From: an uncultured Nostoc sp.
GTDB lineage: Bacteria > Cyanobacteriota > Cyanobacteriia > Cyanobacteriales > Nostocaceae
NCBI RefSeq assembly: GCF_937863485.1
Contig: NZ_CALMFY010000001.1
Span: 1-51,471, forward strand
Reading direction: 5' to 3'
DNA length: 51,471 bases
The position numbers were made by a program, and so were the translations under genes. This document shows positions 8,916-17,450 of this stretch, piece after piece. The notes under the pieces were generated by a model. It was not told the origin of the DNA. It saw nothing but the letters and a program-made list of their open reading frames with translations, and made no database searches. Each line of letters begins with the position of its first letter. Position 1 is the first letter of the stretch.

Positions 8916-9111
8916 GCTGGAAAATGCTGGAGAAGGTACAAACAACACACTCGGTAGCGCTGAAGGGTTGAGTTCCTTATCATCAGGCTCAGACGTTAAT
9001 CTTTCAGCTCAGTTAGCAACAGTTCAACCGGGGAACACGGCAATGTGTCCCCCCTTACCCAACAAGAGATTATTTAGCAAGTCAGTACCTATTGCTCATT
9101 TTATCCCGTAA
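8914..9111 (+). pseudogene. Coding-like tail in the +1 frame after the RTX gene
   Basis: Directly overlapping the RTX stop codon, the +1 frame reads ELENAGEGTNNTLGSAEGLS, then LSSGSDVNLSAQLATVQPGN, before TAA at 9109-9111. The composition (N, G, S, T rich) resembles cyanobacterial surface proteins. The junction is a run of six T at 8905-8911. It may be a lost C-terminal extension of the RTX protein after a frameshift, or the start of another decayed gene. Confidence 0.4.
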
Positions 9112-9169
9112 TTTCTAAAGCTTTTTCCCTGATCAACAAGATTTAGCCACAAAATCATCTGACTATTTG

Positions 9170-10633
9170 ATGAAGAAAATAATGAATAGCACTAAATCAT
9201 TCAACCAAGTTAAACGCAGATTTACTGATAAGTTCGTTCTCAAAACGTGCTTTTTAGTTGCCAAAACACTGTTATTTACAATAGTGATGTTAAATAATGG
9301 CACTATTGTTGTAAATGCTGCACCTCAAGCCTTGCGTTCTGATATTAAGATTCGCAAGATTATATCTACGTTATCGACGATCTCTCCTTCTGTTCGGATT
9401 GCAAAAGATCCACGAAACAATACCCTCTATTACTTAAAAAGAAATGGTGAGATTTATCAAGTTAATTTAGTCTTATCTACTAGTACACTTGTCTACAACT
9501 CTAGTAATCATAAGCTAGGTGAAACTCAAGGTATGGCTATTGGTCCTGACGGGACAATTTATTTAGTTGGCAATGCAGACCTTGTGAATGACCAGACCAA
9601 AGCAATTATTGTTAAAGGCGTAATTAACTCAGGTACAGGAGAGCGCATCTGGTCTATTTTGGCTACGAGTGCAGGCTATCCCAAAAGTAAAACAGCTTAT
9701 GACCATCGCTTCAACGGCGTGGTTGTTAGCCCAGATGGTAAGTTTATCTATGTGAATAGCGGTTCTCGTACCGATCATGGTGAGGTTCAGTCTGCTGGTG
9801 GTCTATATCCCAATACTCGCGAAGTAGGATTAACTGCCTGTATACTCCGCCTTCCTAGTAATGGCCAAAATCTCTTTCTTGCAAACAATCGAGCAACCTT
9901 AAAGACAGCTGGCTATATTTTTGCAGAAGGAACACGCAATACTTTCGATATGGCCTTTGCGTCTAATGGGGATTTATTTGGCACCGAAAATGGTCCCGAT
10001 CGCGACATGTCAGAAGAATTAAATTGGCTACGTCTAGGTCATAATTACGGCTTTCCCTGGCGTATAGGCGGGACAGACAATCCCCAACAATTCCCGAATT
10101 ATAATCCTCTCAAAGACCTTTTGCTAAATCCTAAATTTGGCGCAGTTACAAAAGGCTACTATTATAACGATCCAAGCTTTCCGGCTCGGCCTAATATCAC
10201 CCTGACTGAACCAATTCGTAATTTGGGACCGGACGCAGACAGTTTCCGCGATCCTCAAGATGGCAAAGTCAAAGACGCTAGTGTTCTTGGGCAAACTTTT
10301 AGCACTTTTACAGCACACCGTTCTCCTTTGGGGTTAATTTTTGAAACACAAGGAGCAATGAGTCCGGAATTCAACAAAAATGGATTCGTATTGGGTTGGA
10401 CACCAGGCGACCCCACTGGCGAAACACTAGCAGGCCCTTTTAAAGATCCCAGCCAAGATCTGTTAGATTTGAAATTGATTAAAGTAGGAACTACCAACTA
10501 TCAACTTCAAGCCAAGCGCATTGTCCAAGGCTTCAGCAATCCCATTGATACTGAGATTATCGGCAATAAGATTTATGTACTGGAATACGGTGGGATTCAA
10601 GGAATTTGGGAAATTTCTATGCCTATAAAGTAA
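9170..10633 (+). CDS. Secreted glucose/sorbosone dehydrogenase-like beta-propeller protein
   Basis: The protein has about 487 residues with a long basic N-terminus and a hydrophobic signal segment (TCFLVAKTLLFTIVMLN...). The body fits the soluble PQQ-type glucose/sorbosone dehydrogenase fold. Family-like segments include RFNGVVVSPDGKFIYVNSGS, EGTRNTFDMAF...GDLFGTENGPDRD, ELNWLRLGHNYGFPWRIGG, and a closing YVLEYGGIQGIWEI. Enzymes of this family oxidise sugars in the periplasm using PQQ, but many cyanobacterial members have unknown substrates and cofactor use. The start could be TTG 9167, ATG 9170 or ATG 9182. I chose the first ATG. It lies downstream of the RTX gene on the same strand with a 250-bp gap, so co-transcription is uncertain. 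Confidence 0.8.
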   Translation: MKKIMNSTKSFNQVKRRFTDKFVLKTCFLVAKTLLFTIVMLNNGTIVVNAAPQALRSDIKIRKIISTLSTISPSVRIAKDPRNNTLYYLKRNGEIYQVNLVLSTSTLVYNSSNHKLGETQGMAIGPDGTIYLVGNADLVNDQTKAIIVKGVINSGTGERIWSILATSAGYPKSKTAYDHRFNGVVVSPDGKFIYVNSGSRTDHGEVQSAGGLYPNTREVGLTACILRLPSNGQNLFLANNRATLKTAGYIFAEGTRNTFDMAFASNGDLFGTENGPDRDMSEELNWLRLGHNYGFPWRIGGTDNPQQFPNYNPLKDLLLNPKFGAVTKGYYYNDPSFPARPNITLTEPIRNLGPDADSFRDPQDGKVKDASVLGQTFSTFTAHRSPLGLIFETQGAMSPEFNKNGFVLGWTPGDPTGETLAGPFKDPSQDLLDLKLIKVGTTNYQLQAKRIVQGFSNPIDTEIIGNKIYVLEYGGIQGIWEISMPIK

Positions 10634-10779
10634 ATCTCAATTTAGTTTATATTGTTCAAAGTTTTGGTTGATATAGCCAGAATGCGTAGGCGTAGACCGT
10701 CGCAGCGATCGCATCCCAAATGTGCAAAATGCCCCTCAGACTGAATGTCCCTGGCTCACAATAGAAAGTCGAATTCCTG

Positions 10780-11400
10780 TTAAAAAGCATTCGCCTTTGG
10801 AGGAAAACTTTTTGATTTACTGAAATTATGCAAAAATTGCAGTTCAGATGTAGTGAGGTCGCGCCATTGACCCAATTGTAGGTCATCTAATTGTAGGTGG
10901 GCTATGCTGACCCTGACCAGTCGCAAAGTCGGAAACCCAACAGCCGCAGTCATGCGCCGTACTTGGCGGTTTTTTCCCTCTGTTAAGGTCATTTCTAGCC
11001 AAGCTGTCAGTACATTTTTGCGAAATCTAATCGGCGGGGTGCGTTCAGGTAGCTCTGGCTCTTTTGGTAAGAGCCTAACTTCTGCTGGTTGAGTGCGGTA
11101 ATCTTGAATTTCCACACCTGTTTGCAACCTTTTTATCGCATCTGCATCTGGAATTCGCTCTACCTGTACCCAGTAAGTACGTTTATGACCAAAACGCGGA
11201 TGGGCGAGGCGATGTTGCAATTGCCCATCGTTCGTTAACAGCAGCAACCCTTCACTATCCCAGTCTAAGCGTCCTACAGGATACACATCAGGGACATCAA
11301 TATAATCTTTCAGGGTGCTATGTGTGGGAGCATCTTTTGTAAACTGGCTGAGAACGCCATAGGGTTTGTAAAAAATAATATATCGGTAATGATTTGTCAT
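10780..11400 (-). CDS. RsuA/RluB/RluE-family rRNA pseudouridine synthase
   Basis: This enzyme isomerises uridine to pseudouridine in ribosomal RNA. From ATG 11400 the protein (about 206 residues) opens with [15 protein letters not shown], the usual first strand. It has the catalytic motif [18 protein letters not shown], where the Asp of GRLD is the nucleophile, and the [10 protein letters not shown] and [10 protein letters not shown] motifs of the RsuA branch. It lacks an N-terminal S4 domain, which favours the short RluE type. The frame is open to 11526, but the extra sequence does not match the family. RluE in E. coli modifies 23S rRNA; the exact target here is inferred only. The C-terminus overlaps repeat-like DNA. 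Confidence 0.85.
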   Translation of the reverse strand: MTNHYRYIIFYKPYGVLSQFTKDAPTHSTLKDYIDVPDVYPVGRLDWDSEGLLLLTNDGQLQHRLAHPRFGHKRTYWVQVERIPDADAIKRLQTGVEIQDYRTQPAEVRLLPKEPELPERTPPIRFRKNVLTAWLEMTLTEGKNRQVRRMTAAVGFPTLRLVRVSIAHLQLDDLQLGQWRDLTTSELQFLHNFSKSKSFPPKANAF

Positions 11401-11689
11401 TGGGCATTGGGCAAATGGCACTAAGAAAAGTCTAAAGGCTTGTGTCACCTCGTTAAGAGTCTTACAGCTATTTACCTGAAAATAGCTGTAAGACTGGGAA
11501 TGTATTCCTGTGGGCCGTCTGGTCAAGAAAGAGGAGGCAAAGCCTCCAAGGCTCTTAACCAGTCAGGGCAAGGGCTGTATTTTAACTTAGTGCCATTGGG
11601 CATTGTTATTCTTATTCTTCTCTTGCTCCTCTGCTCCCTGCTCCTATTCTCTAACGGGACTTAAACATTTTTGAGGGAGAAATAAACCT
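11401..11689. other. Intergenic region with two strong hairpins
   Basis: One perfect hairpin at 11458-11495 has a 16-bp stem (AGTCTTACAGCTATTT with its complement) and a 6-base loop. A second inverted repeat at about 11519-11562 pairs CTGGT...AAGAG and AGGAGGC with GCCTCC and CTCTTAACCAG. Part of the first hairpin recurs near 7045. These look like dispersed repeats rather than terminators. Confidence 0.55.
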
Positions 11690-12454
11690 TCAAATACGCC
11701 CCCACATTAAGATGCGTTTATAGGGGAAAAAGAACGGACGCTCATCTTCTAGCAACTCGAACAGTTTCTGCTGATAACGTTCTACAAATCGTTCATAGGT
11801 TTGGGCATCTAGCTGCGATTCATATGCTGTTAGCAGTGTCCCACGATACCACTCTACTACGGCTTCTCGTGAAGGCAGCACATGTCCATAAATCTGAAGC
11901 TTTACTTCTTGCTTCACAAACCCCAATTTATAAAGCAGTTTGGCGTATGTTTCTGGAGAAAGTACCTCTAAACGCCGCACATATCCTCCCAATTCTTGAT
12001 TAAATTCCTTTGCAGTCTCAACTGCTATCTTATGCACTGGCTCATTATCCATCGTTGGTATTTGTATAGCAAGCTGTCCACCAGGTTGTAACTTGCCCCG
12101 CAATTTCTCAAATAACGCCTCATGTTTCGTCAACCACTGCAATGCTGCATTAGAAAATATCACATCAAACTCCCCATCTCCTGGGTTTTCCTCAATTTTT
12201 CCTTGCTCAAACCGTAGTCCGTTACCTTCAAACTGACGAGCCTTTTGCAGCATTTTCTCAGAAGCATCTATCCCTAAAGTCTCCTGTGCTGCTAAGGTGT
12301 CGTGCAGATACTTCGTTAACTTTCCGGTTCCACATCCTAAATCGAGAACTCGTAAGTTTTCTTGCCGATGTACCATGTTTACCAAGTCGTAGAACGGACG
12401 ACTTCTTTCGGACTCAAATCGTTCGTATAGTTCTGGATTCCATTTATCTGGCAT
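11690..12454 (-). CDS. SAM-dependent methyltransferase, trans-aconitate methyltransferase-like
   Basis: The protein has 254 residues and a class I Rossmann methyltransferase fold. Motif I is VLDLGCGTGKLTKYL (about residues 35-49), the acidic end of beta 2 is GIDASEKML, and the post-motif region is FDVIFSNAALQWL. The N-terminal WNPELYERFESERSRPFYDLV resembles Tam, which methylates trans-aconitate. The C-terminal part, with LYKLGF and WYRGTLLTAYES, also fits that family. Substrate identity is inferred from this general likeness. The start MPDKWNPELY at 12454 is the natural one. It is divergent from the hisC-type gene, with about 180 bp between starts. Confidence 0.8.
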   Translation of the reverse strand: MPDKWNPELYERFESERSRPFYDLVNMVHRQENLRVLDLGCGTGKLTKYLHDTLAAQETLGIDASEKMLQKARQFEGNGLRFEQGKIEENPGDGEFDVIFSNAALQWLTKHEALFEKLRGKLQPGGQLAIQIPTMDNEPVHKIAVETAKEFNQELGGYVRRLEVLSPETYAKLLYKLGFVKQEVKLQIYGHVLPSREAVVEWYRGTLLTAYESQLDAQTYERFVERYQQKLFELLEDERPFFFPYKRILMWGRI

Positions 12455-12631
12455 CTCTTGATAATTCCTAATTCGTAATTTGTAATTTGTAATTTATAAA
12501 GCCGTATTTTTTGATGTAAATGACAAAAAACGATATCGTCAGAAATTGTGGGTTGAAATTTGCTTAAGATACGCACCCAATACTTCTCTACGAGAGGTTG
12601 CACCAACGACGCCGCTCAGTACAAGTGCCCT

Positions 12632-13702
12632 ATGACTAACTACTTTCGCTCTAATGTTAATGCAATGGCTAGCTACATTCCCGGTGAGCAGCCCCAACGT
12701 GGTACACAGATAATTAAACTCAACAGTAACGAGAACCCCTATCCTCCTTCCCCTGCGGCACTAGCTGTGCTACAAAATATCGATGGCGAGTGGTTACGGC
12801 GGTATCCAGAACCTTTCGGGGGAGAATTCCGGCAAGCTGCAAGCAAAGTTTTAGGAGTTCCTAGTGATTGGATCATTGTCGGAAATGGCAGTGACGAATT
12901 GTTGAGCGTGATAATTCGAGCCTGTGCAGAACCTGGGAAGAAAGTAGTTTATCCGATGCCAACTTACGTGCTATATCGCACATTAACAGAAATGCAAGCT
13001 GCGGAAATTATTGAGATTCCCTACAGCGAGGACTACAGTTTACCTTTGAAAGAACTGGTTGCTGTGGATGGTTCTGTGACATTCATTGCGTCGCCTAATA
13101 GTCCATCGGGGCATGTGGTAGCAACAAATGATCTACGAAAATTAGCCAGCCAGTTATCTGGAGTTTTAGTGGTTGACGAAGCATATGTAGATTTTACCGA
13201 AGAAAATGCATTGGCTTTGGTAAAGGAATACGAAAACGTCATCGTAATTCGCACACTTTCTAAAGGGTACTCGTTGGCGGGATTGCGGCTGGGCTTTGGG
13301 GTGGCGAATCCCAAACTGTTGCAGGGGTTGTTTAAGGTGAAGGATAGCTATAATATTGATGCGATCGCTTGTGCAATTGGCTCTGCTGCTATTACCGATC
13401 AAGCTTATAAAAATGCTTGTGTGGCAAAGATTAAAGCATCGCGGACTAAGTTAGCAACAGACTTAAAACAATTAGGTTTTCATCTTTGGGATTCTCAAGC
13501 TAACTTTTTGTTGGCACAGCCAAGAGAAGGAAACGCAGAATATCTCTATCAAAAACTGAAGGAACGGGGTATTTTAATCCGCTACTTCAAGCAACCTGGA
13601 CTAGATGATAAATTACGCATTACTGTTGGCACTGATGAGCAAAATCAGGCTTTAGTGGAGGCGTTGATTTATTTGTTAGAGACTGATACCAATTCTGTAT
13701 GA
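12632..13702 (+). CDS. hisC: Histidinol-phosphate aminotransferase
   Basis: This PLP enzyme converts imidazole acetol-phosphate to histidinol phosphate in histidine synthesis. The chosen ATG 12632 gives MTNYFRSNVNAMASYIPGEQ, the usual start region. An open extension to TTG 12560 looks non-native. Motifs include IKLNSNENPYPPSP, WIIVGNGSDELL, VVDEAYVDF and the PLP-lysine segment RTLSKGYSLAGLRLGFG. The C-terminus IRYF...LRITVGT is also typical. Length, about 356 residues, is normal for HisC. Cyanobacteria can carry more than one hisC-like gene, so this may be a paralogue with a related 2-oxo acid role. No other his genes are nearby. Confidence 0.85.
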   Translation: MTNYFRSNVNAMASYIPGEQPQRGTQIIKLNSNENPYPPSPAALAVLQNIDGEWLRRYPEPFGGEFRQAASKVLGVPSDWIIVGNGSDELLSVIIRACAEPGKKVVYPMPTYVLYRTLTEMQAAEIIEIPYSEDYSLPLKELVAVDGSVTFIASPNSPSGHVVATNDLRKLASQLSGVLVVDEAYVDFTEENALALVKEYENVIVIRTLSKGYSLAGLRLGFGVANPKLLQGLFKVKDSYNIDAIACAIGSAAITDQAYKNACVAKIKASRTKLATDLKQLGFHLWDSQANFLLAQPREGNAEYLYQKLKERGILIRYFKQPGLDDKLRITVGTDEQNQALVEALIYLLETDTNSV

Positions 13703-13878
13703 AGATGCGGCAAACTATATAACAAACGAACCGCAAAGGGGAGGCAGCGCGGTCTTGGGGGTTTCCCCCATGAGCGACTGCCGTCGCAAAGGACACAAAG
13801 AAAGAAAGAAAGAAAGAAAGAAATTTAGCGCAGCCTCACAAAGAAATGGTATGAGAACGAGAGGATCTAAAACCTCGG
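13703..13878. repeat. Intergenic repeats including an (AAAG)n microsatellite
   Basis: Positions 13797-13823 are an AAAG repeat of about six to seven units. Just before it, 13757-13780 carries gggggtttcccccatgagcg, a palindromic word also present at 51230-51250. The pair marks a dispersed repeat cluster between two convergent genes. Confidence 0.7.
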
Positions 13879-14463
13879 CTACGCCTTGAATTTTGACTTC
13901 TCTGCTTCTGATAAATTGCTTGTTGCAAGAAGTTTACTTTCTGAGCGCTGCACAGCATATATATAGTGCGGTATGTCGCGCCAGAGTATCTCCTTAACGA
14001 CCTTGAGGCCGTTCTTCTGGGCTACACGCCGAGAGGGAATGTTTTCTGGACGAATCAGAGAAATAACGCGATGCCTACGGCGGGCTACGCCTACGCAGCG
14101 TCCCAGCACGTTAAAGGCGTAGTCCTGGCAAGCATATGCAGCTTCAGTTGCGTAACCCTGCATTTGTTGATCGCGGCGGACATGATAACCAATTTCGAGT
14201 TCTCGGTGTCCCTCGACTTCCTGCCAAACTAGTCCGCAGTCGCCGATTACCTCGCCCGTCGCCTTGAGAGCCATCGCCCACAAGCCGTGGCCGTGCTGTG
14301 CGTAATTGCGGCGCTGCCGATCAATCCACTTTTGCACCATCTCCCGGTCAAACGGCTTTGGATAGTAGCGCATCGACTCTGCATCACCGAGGACAAGCAG
14401 TAGCGCGTCGAGGTCAGAAAGCGTCATTTCCCGCAATAGTAGGCGATCGGTTTCCAATATCAT
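13879..14463 (-). CDS. GNAT N-acetyltransferase (RimJ/RimL type) carrying an in-frame small repeat
   Basis: The protein has 194 residues and transfers acetyl groups from acetyl-CoA to an amine. It opens MILETDRLLLREMTLSDLDAL, typical of RimL-like GNATs. It has the cofactor-binding region ELEIGYHVRRDQQMQGYATEAA and the closing IRPENIPSRRVAQKNGLKVV. The usual spacing between YAFNVLG and RVISLIRPEN is enlarged by a 21-nt insertion at 14073-14093. That adds seven residues (about VGVARRR) within a former GCGATCGC site, without breaking the frame. The insertion is in the stretch before beta 5. Activity may therefore be altered or kept. The substrate is unknown. Confidence 0.8.
   Translation of the reverse strand: MILETDRLLLREMTLSDLDALLLVLGDAESMRYYPKPFDREMVQKWIDRQRRNYAQHGHGLWAMALKATGEVIGDCGLVWQEVEGHRELEIGYHVRRDQQMQGYATEAAYACQDYAFNVLGRCVGVARRRHRVISLIRPENIPSRRVAQKNGLKVVKEILWRDIPHYIYAVQRSESKLLATSNLSEAEKSKFKA
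14073..14093. mobile_element. 21-nt HIP1-targeted small repeat inside the GNAT gene
   Basis: The sequence GCGAT (14068-14072) is followed by GCCTACGGCGGGCTACGCCTA and then CGC. Removing the 21 bases restores GCGATCGC and the normal GNAT spacing. The insert is a 10-bp-arm imperfect palindrome around GGCGGGCT. It matches the copy at 215-235 in the opposite orientation. Confidence 0.85.
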
Positions 14464-14517
14464 GAGAGTTCAATCCAATCTAAGTACAGCATTTCATTAA
14501 TTCGTAGCGAATTAAAT

Positions 14518-14705
14518 TTGGCAATACCCTGCAATGCCAACGCATCGGCTTACATTGTTAATGCAATACCCTGCAATGCCAACGCATCGGCTTATATTAT
14601 TAATGCATCGCCTTGCATTGTTAATGCGTCGGCCGCATTGTTAATGTATCCCGATACAATGCCAATGCATTCCTTTAAAATGTTAATGCGTTCTCCTGCA
14701 TTAAA
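14518..14705. repeat. Degenerate 21-bp tandem array with hairpin units
   Basis: About nine units, each opening AATGC or AACGC, start at 14518, 14539, 14560, 14581, 14602, 14623, 14643, 14664 and 14685. The first four form two near-identical 42-bp pairs. Most later units carry an internal inverted repeat (for example AATGCA...TGCATT, AATGCG...CGCATT, GTATC...GATAC) followed by a short spacer. The array lies between two minus-strand genes. Confidence 0.75.
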
Positions 14706-14732
14706 AACGCTACGTTTCTATGCAAAACTGTA

Positions 14733-15548
14733 TTAAGTCCAGTTGCGTACTACAACAATCTTGAACTTACTTTCACCAGACAAATCGTAGTCTAAAGAGC
14801 CGTAGTGTTGCAAAGCCCAGTCTTGCAAATCTTGAATTGCACGGGCAAAGATATCATCCGGGATGTGCCAGGTATTGCGATAAACTTTGTTTTTATGATA
14901 TTCAAGCAATTTGTTCACAGTCAGTTCAGACTGCCATTTAGCTGCAACCACTGTTTCCAAATTTGCTCCTTGTTCGCGCAACTCACCTAAAACCTCTTCT
15001 TGTGTTGCACCATAGCCAGGTAAAGGGTAATCATAGCTAGCAATAATATCTTGCCAACGTTGCTGAAAATCAAACCTACCCTGATTCACATCTTCATTAA
15101 CTTTGCTGAAATTCATATTACCGTGAGTGTAGAGGTAAATTCCCCCTGGTTTGAGGACTCGGCGAATTTCTGCTAGTGCTTGCTTCCAAGCAGAAACCAA
15201 GTGAAATACATGAACTGTCAACGCCACATCAAAAGAGTTATCAGCAAATGGTAGAGAAGTTGCATCTCCCTTGACTGCTGTAAGTTGGTGAGACACACCC
15301 TCTAGCTTTTGGTGCAACTCAGCTAGCATTTTTTCAGAGATATCGACACCAGTGTAAGAATAGCCTCTTTTTGCGATCGGGATAGCAATTCTACCAGTGC
15401 CGATACCTGTTTCATAGAATTTGGTTTCTGCTGTTGCTGAAACTAGATTGAGGATAAAATCTGTGATTTGCTCAGAAATACCTGGGGGTAGTCCCCGTGT
15501 GGCATCGTAAATATCAGAAACGCGATCAAATGAAATTGTTGCAGCCAT
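14733..15548 (-). CDS. Class I SAM-dependent methyltransferase
   Basis: The protein has 271 residues. Motif I is FYETGIGTGRIAIPIA (about residues 42-57), followed by YTGVDISEKMLAEL and AVKGDATSLPFADNSFDVALTVHVFHLV. The segment RRVLKPGGIYLYTH is motif III. This is the UbiE/type 11 methyltransferase pattern. In motif I the first Gly of the usual D-x-G-x-G-x-G reads as GIGTG after ET, which is acceptable. AAAGGA about 13 bases before ATG 15548 serves as ribosome-binding site. The C-terminal third (NKLLEYHKNKVYRNTWHIPDD) is specific and may bind the substrate, which is unknown. It follows the Nudix gene on the same strand with a 54-bp gap. Confidence 0.8.
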   Translation of the reverse strand: MAATISFDRVSDIYDATRGLPPGISEQITDFILNLVSATAETKFYETGIGTGRIAIPIAKRGYSYTGVDISEKMLAELHQKLEGVSHQLTAVKGDATSLPFADNSFDVALTVHVFHLVSAWKQALAEIRRVLKPGGIYLYTHGNMNFSKVNEDVNQGRFDFQQRWQDIIASYDYPLPGYGATQEEVLGELREQGANLETVVAAKWQSELTVNKLLEYHKNKVYRNTWHIPDDIFARAIQDLQDWALQHYGSLDYDLSGESKFKIVVVRNWT

Positions 15549-15602
15549 GTATTTTTTATCCTTTCGTGATGGTTATTGACAAAGGCAAATCCAGTGAGAT
15601 GA

Positions 15603-16166
15603 TTAAGAAAATTGCACTTTACCAAGTTTTTTTAAAGCAAAGAATAATGAACTAATATGTAATGTTTGCAGCAATATACTATTATCAATATTTGTTATTA
15701 GCTTTTCTATAGGCAATAAAACTACATCAATTTGTTCTGTAACATCTAACTTCAAATCAGTTACACGTTCTACATCTGTTGCTAAAAAACAATGGGTTAA
15801 ATTGGTATGATTCGCTGGGTTGGGTGATAGTATACCAGTTTCAATAAAATTATTGCTAGTGTAACCAGTCTCTTCCAATAACTCGCGTTTTGCTGCTGTT
15901 AGTGGCGAAATATCTTCTACCTCTACAGCACCGCTAGGTAATTCTAAAATTGTTTTTCTCAGACCGTGGCGATATTGCTTTACTAAAACCACTTCCTGAT
16001 TTTTGGTTAAAGCTACAACATTTACCCATGTTGGATATTCCAGAACATAATAGGGGTCAACTATTGTTCCGTTAGGCATTTGGCAAGTATCAGATCGGAC
16101 TGAAATCCATCTATCTTTGACTAGATGTCTAGATTTTAATACAATCCAATCAAATGAATGTACCAT
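15603..16166 (-). CDS. Nudix hydrolase, ADP-ribose pyrophosphatase-like
   Basis: The protein has 187 residues and probably splits a nucleoside diphosphate linked to a sugar or similar group. Two family regions stand out: the N-terminal beta segment VDPYYVLEYPTWVNVVAL...VLVKQYRHGLRKTILELPSGAVE, and the Nudix box ending AAKRELLEETGY. The box has one residue more than the classical G-x5-E-x7-REUxEE spacing and reads GAVEVEDISPLTAAKRELLEE, so the first Glu position is shifted. The C-terminal FLATDVERVTDLKLDVTE is typical of ADP-ribose pyrophosphatases. ATG 16166 is the only reasonable start. It precedes the methyltransferase gene on the same strand. Confidence 0.8.
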   Translation of the reverse strand: MVHSFDWIVLKSRHLVKDRWISVRSDTCQMPNGTIVDPYYVLEYPTWVNVVALTKNQEVVLVKQYRHGLRKTILELPSGAVEVEDISPLTAAKRELLEETGYTSNNFIETGILSPNPANHTNLTHCFLATDVERVTDLKLDVTEQIDVVLLPIEKLITNIDNSILLQTLHISSLFFALKKLGKVQFS

Positions 16167-16203
16167 ATTTTAAATAATTCGTATGGTCTGGTAAAAAAAG
16201 CAG

Positions 16204-16330
16204 TTACAGTTTCAATAAACTTTTTTCTTCTAAATAACCAAGATTGCTACGGTCATGCTCATCTAATCCTCCCACAACTTCAACTGATTTATCAAATTTT
16301 TGGGCAATAATCTGGGCAGTTTCTATAGCT
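16204..16330 (-). pseudogene. C-terminal fragment of a histidine phosphatase
   Basis: On the minus strand this short stretch reads [20 protein letters not shown] and VVGGLDEHDRSNLGYLEE, then KSLLKL and TAA at 16204-16206. The ETAQIIA...GLDEHDRSN pattern matches the C-terminal half of small phosphoglycerate-mutase-like proteins. No N-terminal RHG motif precedes it. It abuts the end of the damaged metallo-hydrolase gene. Confidence 0.6.
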
Positions 16331-16333
16331 TCT

Positions 16334-16835
16334 CTACTCCACCAAAACTTCTCGCAGCACAACTGTTATATCCTGCAATGCACGTTCGCCATCGCCAACA
16401 AAAGTTGTACCGTGCATTGTCGCCAGTGTACCTGGCTTGAGTGCTGCCAACTCTTTGAGAATGCGTTGGCGCAGTCCGCCGCAGGCATCGGTATGTGTTG
16501 TGTATGCTATGTAATTGGGAGAAGGACTGGCTTCATAATTGACGATTGTTTGACGGAACCGTTCAATCACATCAGACTCAGTTAATGGCAAGCCATTCAT
16601 TTAGCGATCCACATTCGTCAGCTTCAAAATGGCTAAAGCTAATCCAGCGAATTTGTGATGGGTCAATGATCTTTGCCACTGCATCACGTACCAGTGAAAA
16701 CATTCCCTTTAGACCCGTATGAAACAATAATGGTTCTTCGTCTTTCACTAGAAACTGGATGAATTGCATATCTATTTTTGGGTCATAGGTTGAGATGCGA
16801 TAGATATCTGGGGCAATTTCGGTAATGCTAGTCAT
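16334..16835 (-). pseudogene. MBL-fold metallo-hydrolase with internal deletion
   Basis: The 5' part from ATG 16835 reads [36 protein letters not shown] and [20 protein letters not shown]. The HFEADECG stretch is the diiron flavoprotein-type version of the metal site. It then runs out of frame. The 3' part, in another frame, reads [20 protein letters not shown] and ends with [20 protein letters not shown]. Family members have roughly 80 more residues between these pieces, so an internal deletion has removed the middle of the fold and shifted the frame. A 21-nt small repeat (16466-16486) adds seven residues between THTD and RILKEL. It is inactive as it stands. It follows an HpxZ-like gene by 11 bases, so the two probably formed an operon. 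Confidence 0.75.
16466..16486. mobile_element. 21-nt HIP1-targeted small repeat in the MBL pseudogene
   Basis: GCG is followed by TTGGCGCAGTCCGCCGCAGGC and ATCGG. Removing the 21 bases leaves GCGATCGG, a HIP1 site with one changed base, and restores the THTDRILKEL spacing. The insert differs from the 14073 copy at several paired positions while keeping the palindrome. Confidence 0.7.
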
Positions 16836-16846
16836 AGTTTTTAAAT

Positions 16847-17233
16847 TCACACTGGCAATAATGAAACATGTGCTGAAACTACCTTCCATCCTTCGGTAAA
16901 CCTGTACCAAGTCTGGCTTTGTCGCCCGAAACGCTCTACACCATTAATATTGCGGCGAAACTCTAAAGTTACTGTTGCTGCATCTTTGCCAAAGGTCACA
17001 ACTTTGAGATTTGAGATTTCTCGCTCTATTTTCGGGCTTGGTCGATTCTGGCGAAAGTTACGAATTTCATCGCCGCCATAGAGGTTTTCTGTGATCCCAA
17101 ACCGCACCACTTCTGCCGCATCCCAAAACAAGCTATCCATCACCTCCAAATTGTTCTTGCAAAGGGCTTCTTCATACTTGAGGTACAAATCAGTTACTTC
17201 AGTTACAACAGTAGGATCATTTACGGTAGTCAT
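16847..17233 (-). CDS. HpxZ/AtzH-like NTF2-fold protein
   Basis: The protein has 128 residues from ATG 17233 ([13 protein letters not shown]). It has the small NTF2-like/DUF3225 fold. Motifs include [49 protein letters not shown] and [22 protein letters not shown]. This fits the family named HpxZ in oxalurate (purine) catabolism and AtzH in bacteria that degrade cyanuric-acid compounds. Its biochemical role is poorly defined, and calling a pathway here would be inference. The frame is open to 17272, but family sequence starts at MTTVND. The neighbouring, now damaged metallo-hydrolase was probably its operon partner. Confidence 0.8.
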   Translation of the reverse strand: MTTVNDPTVVTEVTDLYLKYEEALCKNNLEVMDSLFWDAAEVVRFGITENLYGGDEIRNFRQNRPSPKIEREISNLKVVTFGKDAATVTLEFRRNINGVERFGRQSQTWYRFTEGWKVVSAHVSLLPV

Positions 17234-17450
17234 ATCGCTGCGCTCTAATTCGTAATTGTTAATTCGTAACACGTAATTGCACTCCGCGCATAAATAAGTT
17301 TACTTGAATCAGCAAGGCACGTATTTTTTTGTTCTTCATCAATGAATAGGGGGCTATCATACTTGAATTAATATGAGTTCGACGAACTAAAAAACAGCAG
17401 GGAAGTGTTTGGGATACATATCAAGTGAGGGTTTTGTAGGCAATTATCAT
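17234..17450. other. Intergenic region upstream of the HpxZ-like gene
   Basis: The region is AT-rich with several taattcgtaat words and a T-run at about 17323-17330. No gene is supported. It leads into the 21-bp array. Confidence 0.35.
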
